In this document: piece after piece, positions 46,457 to 55,597 of the stretch
Position numbering within the stretch: the stretch's first letter is position 1
How the letters are laid out: the number at the start of each line of letters is the position of its first letter
Assembly (NCBI GenBank): GCA_018902385.1
Contig: JABSSW010000025.1
Coordinates: 434,001-498,000 of the forward strand
DNA length: 64,000 nt
Direction of reading: 5' to 3'
Source: Physcia stellaris
Lineage: Eukaryota > Ascomycota > Lecanoromycetes > Caliciales > Physciaceae
Program-made: the position numbers and the translations under genes
Notes under the pieces: generated by a model
Told to the model about the DNA's origin: nothing
The model's input: the letters and a program-made list of their open reading frames with translations, nothing else
Database searches by the model: none

Positions 46457-47510
46457 TCGTGTTTGACGTTTGATATATTTTCGTTGCAAAAATAATAAAA
46501 AATGTCGTTCAAATTGCAAAACAAATTGATGATGCGATTTTGATTAATGTTGTTCGAATCGTTTGTAACGAAATTAATACGATTGTTTTTGCGAAAAATA
46601 TTTAACATTTCATTTGACATTGTTTCATAAATTTTGTTCAGCAAAAATTCGTCAAATACATTTCGATCGAACATTTGATAAACGAAATTGAACAATTGAA
46701 TTTTTCGTACGAAATGACGATTTTGCAACAAATTTAATCGATTTTTTGTAAAATACAATTTCATGACAAAACAATCATCGATTTCGATTTGAAATTGAAA
46801 TGTAAATTTGAAATATTGCAAAATCGATTGACGAACATGAAATGTAAACGAAATATCGAATTCAACAAACGAAACAACATTATCAACATTTGAATTCGAA
46901 AATGTCGACGTGTTTGTTGATTGTTTTTTTGCTCGTCGTTTGACATTTTGAACGATTTGTTCATGTTCGTTAATCGAATTGTTCAAATAAATTTTGCAAT
47001 TTTCGAAATGATTTTTCATTTTCGTCGCATTGATCGTTTTCGTTCAATTCAAACAATGTCGACATTCAATTTTAAATAAAATCAAATTGAAATTTCGAGA
47101 AACAACATTGAACGTTCGTCAAAATTGTGCGTCAATCATCGTGTTGATGATGAAATATTGAAATAGAAAATAATATTGTAAAATGAAATTGCATCGAAAT
47201 CAAAATTTTCGAACATGTTGTCAACTGTAATTTTAATTAATTCTAATTTTACGCTTCGTAAAGCAAATGGGTTCTATTTACGTAATTACCGTAAAGTCTC
47301 GATTTTTCGCGTAATTCAGCACCACTAGTCCAGACGTGTAGAAGAGAAGCCCGAGCCCTACGACGCTTCGGCTACACGGCCCGAGACAAGCAAATACGTA
47401 TGTACATTATTGTACTTGTCCTCACTCTCAGTCTTGAAGCCCGTCTTCACCCCGGGAGCGAGGGGAGACAAGCGTTGACCGTTCAGTCGTGTCCAGTCTG
47501 TTGCGTCACG

Positions 47511-48030
47511 ATGTTGTACGAAATGATAGCCGTAGTAAGCCAAGTCTGTCTTTTCGATCTCTGTTCTCACTAATCAATTACAGGTGCGGCCAGGAAATAT
47601 CGCCGAAGTCAAAGAGTAATTCGCTCCATCTTCCCTTCCGTTCTTCTTGCTAATGTCTGCTAGCATTGCACGTACAGCTGGCTCCCTAGTCCTCGCTTCT
47701 GGCGGCGTGGTTCGTGGTATCACCAATTGGGGTCCCTACCTCTTGACCAAGCCTGTCAGACGGCATGCTTTAAAACATGACTCTGGGCATCATTTCATCA
47801 TGCGCTTTGACGCTTCTCCTGAAACACAAAGATTGGTGTATAAGACAGTGGCAATCGACCCACGAATGATAAGAACAGGAATGGTTCGCATCGGAGAGAA
47901 ACTTGGGGAAATCAGCAGAGTCGGTGGCAGAGCGGATTGGGTCAGCCAAGAGACGAGAACCATGGAAGCAAGGATAGACGCATTGAAAGCCGGACAACCG
48001 ATACAGACAAAGGGCAGTATTGCGACGTAG
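47511..48030 (+). CDS. MRP17: Mitochondrial small-subunit ribosomal protein bS6m
   Basis: Three exons: 47511-47534, 47584-47615 and 47664-48030, in phase, 140 residues. The first two exons are tiny (24 and 32 bases) and give MLYEMIAVV and RPGNIAEVKD. The third begins IARTAGSLVLASGGVVRGIT and continues NWGPYLLTKPVRRH, HHFIMRFDASPETQ and DPRMIRTGMVRIGEKL, the conserved S6 fold of fungal Mrp17. It binds 18S-type rRNA in the mitochondrial small subunit with bS18m. The gene starts only 170 bases from the right end of the hAT element. Confidence 0.92.
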
Positions 48031-48928
48031 ATTCCCAAAGGGATGGGCTCCATCTTGTGTGGTCGAGGTCCGAGGATACCGCTCACATATTCACTCTTCG
48101 TAACTGGAAGAAGGAAAACAGAGACCAAGTCTCCGAGGACAACAGTATACTGCTACGGCAAGCTGCGTGGACATAGATGCCGGTCATGTCGTTAAAGGCC
48201 GCAGCGTTGTACCAGTACGAGAACGAGGTATGGAGTCTCCACGTCGGGATCAGAAAGAAGTCGAGGATTGCATAGCTACGAAGCCGTCTCAGTGACAAGA
48301 TTTTATCGTACTAAAGCTTTACAAAGCTCAGACGGGATCCAGGGGTATCTACGTTCTTGGGACTGTTCGACGAATCGATGCGTCGAGCTCAATCTTGAAC
48401 ATTGCGCTTAGATACACAGATCCCTGTAATCACAACTCTACTCGGGTCTTGAAGGTCTTGTAGGTGCTCATCAAGCATCTGTCCGAGGAGCTGGTGGCAG
48501 TGATTGGGCTCGGTCTTCTTCGGCCAGTCCTAGGTCACGCTGAAAAGTCCGCAAGCACGCAGACCCCACTCCGGCGCCCCTCAAACCATTCATCATTCAT
48601 CATCCAGACGGTTCCCCAAATACCATTGCGCTGGAGACGAGACCTTAAAAAGTGTCACCAGTAAAGCCCAGCACAAATCAAACTGCCCTCCCCCGTTAGC
48701 CCCTAAATGAACCCCTGCGACCTCGGCACCTTAGCTCCGCTGTAGCGCGTGCGACGAACAACAAACACTCCCTTCCATTGCGAACTCTCCGCTCTCCGCA
48801 ATTATTGATGAACCTGCCTTAACGACTGTGACCTTCACATATGGCTGACTGACTTGATGCGAGAGTGACTTCTGACACACAAGCCCCCTCCATAGGACAC
48901 TGCATGACCGCAAGCCATTCCTGCAAGA
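48031..48928. other. Intergenic region, no gene supported
   Basis: Between two plus-strand genes. Short frames (for example 48083-48298 minus) show no family similarity. The right end should be the promoter of the Mpv17-type gene. Confidence 0.5.
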
Positions 48929-49833
48929 ATGTCGGTCAAATTCGAGAAAGAGACCATTCGGGAAGCTCCTATTGCAGGAGGACGCAAAGTGGATTTCGCA
49001 CATGAAGTCGGCGAGAAGCTGACGGGAGGCGAAAGCCAGACCGGCTACCTGGCTGTAAGATGCAATCGAACCCACTGCGATCAATGAGATACTGATGACG
49101 TCTACTCCGTAGGCATACCTCAAGCAACTTCAATCCAATCCTCTGCGTACGAAAATGCTCACCTCTGGCTCACTGGCAGCACTTCAGGAAGTTCTCGCAT
49201 CTTGGATCGCTCATGATCGCAGCAAGCATGGACACTACGTTAGCTCGCGAGTACCTAAGATGGCGGTGTACGGTGCCTTCGTTAGTGCGCCGTTGGGACA
49301 CGTCCTGATTAGTATCCTACAAAGACTATTCTCTGGCCGAACTAGCTTGAGGGCGAAGATATTGCAGATTCTCGTCAGCAACCTTATTGTATGTGGGCGA
49401 AATCAGTGATATGAAGGCTTATCGCAAACTAATCCCACCGGTGTTTGTAGTTATCGCCGATACAGAATACTGTCTATCTGGCGTCGATGGCCGTGATTGC
49501 TGGCGCTAGGACCTTCCACCAAGTCCGAGCCACGGTCAAAGCTGGCTTCATGCCCGTTATGAAAGTCAGCTGGATTACATCGCCCCTGGCACTGGCGTTC
49601 GCCCAGAAATTCCTGCCTGAACAGACTTGGGTTCCGTTCTTCAACATTATTTCCTTTATTATCGGCACCTATATCAACGCTCATACTAAGAAGAAGCGGC
49701 TGGCAGCTTTGAGGAAGAAGGTGAGACCCCCAAATCGGTAGCCCAGACCTTCCGCTAACGAGACGACAAGCACTATGGAGACGGACGAAGCGAGTCTGGC
49801 AGGGCCGGTGACTATTCAAGACGCGATTATTAG
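48929..49833 (+). CDS. Mpv17/PMP22-family membrane protein
   Basis: Four exons: 48929-49054, 49113-49388, 49451-49720, 49771-49833. All introns are 50-62 bp and in phase; 244 residues. The first exon is polar (MSVKFEKETIREAPIAGG). The family core begins AYLKQLQSNPLRTKMLTSGS and has about four membrane spans, with KMAVYGAFVSAPLGHVL, NTVYLASMAVIAGA, the conserved WITSPLALAFAQKFLPEQTW (family W...P...NF/P region) and FFNIISFIIGTYINAHTKKK. The tail KKHYGDG...RRDY matches peroxisomal PMP22-type members. Such proteins sit in peroxisomal or inner mitochondrial membrane and may form channels; which compartment applies here is not decided by the sequence. Confidence 0.88.
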
Positions 49834-50412
49834 TTTTTTTGGCGCAAAGGGCGCTACAAGTTTCGAGGGATATATTCGGTCTGAGGACCAGGGTAATGTA
49901 CGAATCAGTTGCAAGAATGCTGAAAGTCCTAGCTTTGTTACTCTAGTATCGCTGAGTTCGTTTACCGGAACAGCCTCCTTTGCGATTGAGTAACTCTCAT
50001 TATCTCTGAATTCGTTTACCGGAGCTGCCTCCTTCGCGATTGTGTGATTGTCAAGCTTAAGCGAGTCTGTATTGGTCGCGAATAACTATTCTGCCGGACT
50101 ATGCGTCCCACCACTTACGACGGGATCCCACCCACACGGATAGAGGCGCGTTCTCACAAGCTTTACCAACGCGGATAACCTTGACAAGCGAGTCTGTGTA
50201 CTAAGTATGTTGACGTCGACGTCCAGATAACATTGCAGTTATCAGCTTGCATTTCTTGTGGCTGTTGGTAATCAAATACACACTTTGATCCTCATCCAAA
50301 GTAGGTTCTTGTCGATTGTATCCCCGTTCATTCTAGCAGCGGAGTTGCTCTCTCCATCTCCTCATCACTACTATCCTACAGAGCCTCGATAGCCATCTCG
50401 TGCAGTATAATT
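49834..50412. other. Intergenic region with a 53-bp tandem duplication
   Basis: 49941-49993 and 49994-50046 are two diverged copies of a unit containing TTCGTTTACCGGA and GCCTCCTT-GCGATTG. Otherwise nothing recognisable. The right end is the promoter of the secreted protein. Confidence 0.6.
49941..50046. repeat. 53-bp unit, two tandem copies
   Basis: Both copies contain TTCGTTTACCGGA, then GCCTCCTT and GCGATTG, at a spacing of exactly 53 bases, with about ten differences. Confidence 0.75.
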
Positions 50413-51084
50413 ATGTTACCTTTCCTTCTGCTACAAATTTTGCTATTCATTCAACCTATCAGTTCGATTCCTGGTACTAGACCTCACTGTCGGATGCCTG
50501 CACCTCGTCAGCTCCCGGAAATCACCGATTGCCTCCATGTTATCCGTGACATCCGTATCCAGGCTCGCCAGACTCATAACCGTCTATTCACCATTTCTCG
50601 ACGAAGACAGTCCAACTTCCATGTGCCAACCACATGGTGGGATCATGTACCGCACAGTACATGCGCCATCCATTTAGATATGATCAACGATAGACCTGAT
50701 GCAAGCGATGAGTTGAGGTTGGATGATGTGCTGAAGACGGCCGAAGAGGTCATTGAGGAGTGTTTGGTCCCAAGGGGAAAAGACAGGTGGCCAGGTACTG
50801 ATGGCGTAAGTCAATCCCCGCGGCGCCACTATCACATTCGAGACGACCACAGGCACAAGAATAGGCATGAAGGCATGTACTGGCTTTGGCTTGGGCTGAC
50901 TTGATAAACACAGTGGATGATAGTGGGGAACCATGGGTTTGTGAACGTCTCCGTTGAGAAACTCTGGTTTGATCCGAACAGTCTTGGCTCACCAGCGTTG
51001 CTACCAAATGAGAGAGGAAGTTCGGGAAGTTTAGCGCTACCGAATGGATCGATTGTGAGCGTGAATGGAACGGATACATCGTGA
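50413..51084 (+). CDS. Small secreted protein, unknown function
   Basis: Two exons, 50413-50805 and 50914-51084; the 108-bp intron GTAAGT...ACAG keeps phase, giving 187 residues. The N-terminus MLPFLLLQILLFIQPISSIP is a signal peptide. The body has PEITDCLHVIRDIRIQAR, TWWDHVPHSTCAIHLDM and DVLKTAEEVIEECLVPRGKD. The second exon opens WMIVGNHGFVNVSVEKLWF. The three Cys, the conserved VPHSTCAI and the VGNHGFVNVSV stretch put it in a widespread but unnamed family of fungal extracellular proteins. No enzyme motif is seen. Confidence 0.82.
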
Positions 51085-52141
51085 TGGTGCGAGCAGAGCG
51101 GAACATTGAGCTAGTAGTTCTTCCCTCCACGCCAACGTTACACCGAAGACAATGATAGCCTGAAAATTGTATTTGATTGAGTATAGACAGTATTTTGACA
51201 TAGAGGTCTAGAAGGAAAGCCATCACTACTCCTCAGGACTGCACCTCTCTTTCCCTTCTCTGGCAATTCTGAGCCCAGTTGACTTGGTGCACGTGATTAG
51301 CTGTCCGAAGTTAGGTGAGTACTTGCTGTCGAATACTTGACCTTGACCAATTCAACCACCTCAGATCAGCCATTCCGGTACAATGAGCTAGCATGTAAGT
51401 AAGACACGCTCACAGAGCGAAAACAATGGGTTTACTTGGCTTACCTGAACTGAAGCGTCTACTTGTTGACAAAATCTCCCAACTTGGCTTACCAAATCCC
51501 ATCTGCTAACCAAAGGCTGCATTGTGAGATGTGGCTTGCAGCATCTAGAGAGAATGAGCATGTCGCTTACACCATTAATCATAAACCCCGATCCCGGGTT
51601 TCATCACTGATAGGGTTGTTCAAGGACACGCAGCGCATTCGTCAATAATCATCGAGGCACGGTTGGATGCAGGGTACCAGGTTTCCTTAAAGACATGGTC
51701 ATACTAATCAAATCGTCGCATTCGCGATCGACGATACTGTCGCTTGTTGCCATCCTCAGATCCACCCCTCGGTTGCACAATAATCCTGTCCTATCAAACA
51801 TCGAGCAAACAAGGCATGTGGCCGTGCTCAGAGGTTGTTCAAAGGTTGGGCAAAGCTTGATTCTAATTGTCCTATTTTTGAATTCTACTAATCTTCCGTG
51901 TTTGATATTCTGTCCTTGTGCCAGTGCTGGTGCAAACATGGCAAGGTGCGGACGTGTTCGACTGGCGTGTGCCAGGAAAACGTTTGAAGCGTGGCATTAC
52001 GGAAAGATGGCTGCCAGCTCAGCTAGGTCGTCTCTTGATCTGGTATATAAAGGATCTTGGAGGTTGGATGGGACCTTGGTCTGGTCATACCTGAGGTTGA
52101 ATCCCCTTGAATTTTGACTGCTCTTACATTGACCGATTGAA
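51085..52141. other. Intergenic region, no gene supported
   Basis: Frames on both strands are short and unrecognised. It presumably includes the promoter of the SprT-like gene. Confidence 0.5.
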
Positions 52142-54253
52142 ATGGCGCAGATGTATCTGGGCCCACCAGTTGCTCGTCGAGATTACCGTGATCCATATGG
52201 ACATCGCAGGCTTAGGAGATCTACGCAGGTTCCTCGGACTAAGCCATGTGCATCGCCCTGGGATAGCAATAGCGCCCAACCACCGAAAGGCAGCTGGATC
52301 TTGGAAACCGCCGATGAATCCACGCAAGATATAGACGATCTTGAGAAGTTACGGGATGGAAAAGCCTCTCCAGCCCAGACCAATAGCCAGCTTGAGGCAT
52401 ATGAAGCCTTCGCTTTAGTATCGAAAGCTTTAACCGACGTAAAGCTTACCAAAGCACCTTGTCTAGACCGCAAGAAGAAGAATCGTTACGACCCACGGTT
52501 CCTGCCTCTGATGGCCTTTAATGACCTTGATACAACCTTATTCCGCTCGGTCCTAAAAGATAACGTATTTCTCGTCTTAGCAAAGCTTCCGCGCGGCGTA
52601 GATGCAAGGACATACCGGCCAGGCTTTCATGGGCGGCCACGTATTTCAATTGAACTTTCTCCCGCCATTTTCAAATACGGAAAGCTCTATGTGCTCGGAG
52701 TTCTTCTGCACCAAATGATCCAGTAAGTCCCATACATAACAGCTTGTTGAGTGCTCCATTTGGGGAACTTTTGCATCGGTCCTTTTGTATATCAAGTATT
52801 TTACCTATTTCGCTGTACAACCTTCATTCGCTGGAATCCCTACTCTGCAGACTTGCGCTGAATGGTATTACGACAACAGTGCCTATTATCTGCAGTGCTG
52901 TGGGCACCGTAGTCGTGGATTTGATAGCAAAGGTCATGACCTCAGACATGGGCCTGAATTTGCGGCTCTACTTCAGACGATTAGGAAGAGTTTTCTCCCA
53001 GGAGAGATGGATTTATGGCGCGCAGAAAGGCTGTCCCTCCAGCATTTTCGGATGGCCTCCCGCTCTCCAGTCCATGAGGCTGGAAGTAGTGACTGCTACT
53101 GCTTGAGAAAAATCCCTGCGGAACAGGCAGATGCTGAAGAATGGCAAATGGCAGCACTGGCACTTAGCAAAGCAGATCAAGCAGATCGGAGGGCTGAAGA
53201 GTAAGTCATCCAAGAATCTCCCGCTCCCGACTTTGCTAAATCATGATTGAAGGGCGGCTGCTCAACGACGTTACTTGCCAGTGAACAACGTACTTCAGCA
53301 CATTCCGGGCTCATTTCAGCAGGTCTCATATCCAAACATCCCGTTCGAGCTATATCCAAACAACTCGTTCGAGCTTCGATATCAAGGCAAATCTTACTGT
53401 CTTCCGAAAAGCGGCTGCCCTTACTATGAAGCCCTTTCAAAGTCCCAGTATTTCGAGAATGGCGGATATAATGTTCCTTCAACTGTCCATCAGGACGAGT
53501 TCCAACTCCTCCAGCAATTCCTCTTCAGCAGGAGCCATGCACCAGATCTGGAGTACACACTACAGGACATGACCCGCCAACTCAAAGCCACGTCGGATTT
53601 GGCATCTTATCTAGACGGCGGCCCGCCGTACATCCTCTCCTTCGGTTTCGGCTCACCCCCCTACTTGCTCAACTCAATCGTGTCCTACAATCTCGCCACG
53701 TACCTCCAGCTCGAGCCATTAGCGAAATACGCCATGCAAAGACTCGAGAGCCTGCCATTTACCTTCGAGAACCCGATCCAGATCCTGGAGCTCATCTATC
53801 AACAAACCTCCCTGCCCCATCCAACCCCAGAAATCCGATCCTGGGTCCGCCGCTGGCTTTCTCTCCGATTGGATCTCCCCCCGCTACCTGGGATATGTAT
53901 AGCGCAACCTACCCGACGAACTTCAGTGTCCTTGAAAACAGCCCCGCTTCAGCCGCCCGGTTCTTGGAACTGCATGGCAATTCCACCGATTTCGTTGCCG
54001 ATGTCGCCTATGTGCTCCACAACCCCGGGGCAAGCCAAGGGAAACGGCAGATCGATACTGACAACATGCATCCAGCGAGTCAAGTGAGCCGGCGTATGTG
54101 GATTCCGCGTGGTGGTCGACGGCGGCGCAGAATCCGGAGGCTTGGAAGGATGTCAAGTTCGATCAGCAGGCGCTGTTGCAGGATCATCTGCGGCAGAAAG
54201 GGGTGATCAATGATCTCAGGGAACAGTTGGCGAGTTTCCACTTTCGGCCTTGA
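52142..54253 (+). CDS. SprT-like domain protein
   Basis: Exons 52142-52722, 52880-53200, 53253-54083 and probably 54131-54253. The SprT-like part spans the first junction: RISIELSPAIFKYGKLYVLG, then HQMI joined to HAYYLQCCGHR. The zinc motif thus reads HQMIH and is completed by splicing; the usual motif is HExxH, so the catalytic Glu is replaced by Gln. KGHDLRHGPEFAALL supplies the later metal-ligand region. The remainder (FELRYQGKSYCLPKSGCPYY, HQDEFQLLQQFLFS) looks like a BTB-like C-terminal domain found attached in fungi. Near 53880 the frame moves by one at a run of six C, after which ATWDMYSATYPTNFSVLENS continues the protein; this may be a sequencing error. The last intron (47 bp, GC-rich) is uncertain. 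Role unknown; SprT relatives act on DNA-protein crosslinks. Confidence 0.78.
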
Positions 54254-55597
54254 GGGCTACTAGCTGGAGGGCTAGTCGCTATGATGATTTGGCTTTTGTT
54301 CGGGGGTGTGGATCTTGCGTAGCGTCGCTTGCTGTGTGTTTTGCCTTAATTTATGGATCTACTCTTCCGGTTTTTTTTGTGGGGTTTGCTGAGTGGCCTT
54401 GCATGTAATTTAAATTTTTATGATCGGTGTTTGAACACACTACCTGTATCGCAGACTCGGGATTCCATTGCTTTGGGACGTCGATCCTCGAATATAAGAC
54501 ATATCTCCTACCTACGCTCAGCCCTGGACTTACCTAACAGAGCGCAGCCTTCCAGCAGATGTTAGCATCGTTCTAACGATTCAACTTTCTCCATCTATCA
54601 CCACGTATGAATAACCTGGATTTCGTTGTACTCGGTTCTTCCATTACCGTCATCGTGTCTCAGCTCCCTTACATCTCAAACAGAGCCAAAGTAAGACAAG
54701 CAGAAAGATCATAAATCGAGAGGAGCTTAGAACTTGGAAATTGCGGTAGGCTTCGTGGAAGGGATGGAGGGGTGGGGTGTTAGGAGGGTATAAGGAGGAA
54801 GAGAAAGGGTATAGAGATGTAACTATGTACTAGTAGAGAGGGGAAACCGGGAAAGACGAGCTTCGGGCTTTGATGGAGGGAAGGGTGGAGGGTAAGGGAG
54901 AGAGTAAGATATGTGTGAGAGGGAAGGGGGGGATTAGGCGCTCCTAGTCGAAGTGATTCCACTTGTTTCTCATGAACCGTCGAGACGATCCAATATGAAG
55001 ACTCTCGATGACTCGTGAATAAACAAAACCCCACTCCGAACGAAGATCTGCGAATGCGGTTTTCGATTGATAGTAAAGTGAAGAGCAGCGTCTCCTACTC
55101 TGAATAATGCTACTCTAAGCATTAACGAGAACGAAAAAAAGCGCTTTCGGTTCTCTGGAGTATGAACAAGGCAGTCTGATCAATCTCGATCGATGGCTTA
55201 GCTATCGGGAAGTAATCTACAGTAAAGAGCGCTTCTCCCATGTAAGGTAAGTGAGTCGAGAGAGAGGGCAAATAACGTAGCGAAATCATTAGGGCATGGT
55301 ACTCCCCGCGGCGCAGCAGATAACTTAAAGGACGTCGTGGGTATCTTCGTCACCTATTCCGTCAAGTCCATATCCCGTCATTTCCATACCTCGTCATGTT
55401 CCATATCCCGTTATGTCCATAGCACGCCATGACGCCACCACTACCAGCCAGTCTCGAGTAGCGAATCGTAAGTCATTAATCCAGCAATTTACCAGTGTTC
55501 CGTCACCTTTCGTGATTCTTGTGCCTCCATAAGATGTGCAGTCCATTCATCGTATTACCATAACGCCGAAAACTGATCGTAGACCGTAGAACGCAGC
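54254..55597. other. Intergenic region with short repeats
   Basis: No gene seen. 54750-54940 is purine-rich on the plus strand. A degenerate 16-bp repeat lies at 55367-55430. It separates two genes that converge here. Confidence 0.55.
55367..55430. repeat. Degenerate 16-bp tandem repeat, four copies
   Basis: Units of the form TCCATATCCCGTCATG follow one another four times with a few changes each. Confidence 0.75.

Larger units (their letters stand above)
33401..47019 (-). pseudogene. hAT transposase, in three pieces
   Basis: N-terminal piece 47019-46457: NHFENCKIYLNN recalls the end of a BED-type finger. FNFVYQMFDRNVFDEFLLNKIYETM, then RINFVTNDSNNINQNRIINL, matches the hAT block around the first catalytic Asp. 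Middle piece 37865-37398: LNDKMKFYINENFSKINFYV, poorly preserved. C-terminal piece 34328-33401: KKTFSIMNFIHNKHRNRLIV and ERFDMFQFIFMNDETL match the hAT dimerisation domain (the AERxFS...HxKxRNRL block). Several in-frame stops are present in all pieces. Most are TGA or TAA of the type made by C-to-T change, for example after HETDVLIK in the middle piece. It cannot encode a transposase now. Confidence 0.8.
32769..47337 (-). mobile_element. hAT DNA transposon, heavily mutated and split by two LTR insertions
   Basis: The left end begins TAGTGTTGCGAACTTCG at 32769. The right end, read inward on the minus strand from 47337, begins TAGTGGTGCTGAATTACG. The flanks are 8-bp duplications: ATTCAGAT (32761-32768) and GTCCAGAC (47338-47345), which differ only by C/T or G/A, so they are the same site with the left copy mutated. 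Element A interrupts it at 34329-37397 and element B at 37866-46456. Removing both leaves about 2.9 kb, a normal hAT size. The transposase reads right to left across the three remaining pieces in the order expected. Confidence 0.85.

Noticed and set aside
32917-47019. Many short open frames in the AT-rich block as genes
   Set aside because: Their Asn/Ile/Phe/Lys-rich products follow from base composition. Only those with hAT or copia motifs in the right order were kept, as parts of fossils.
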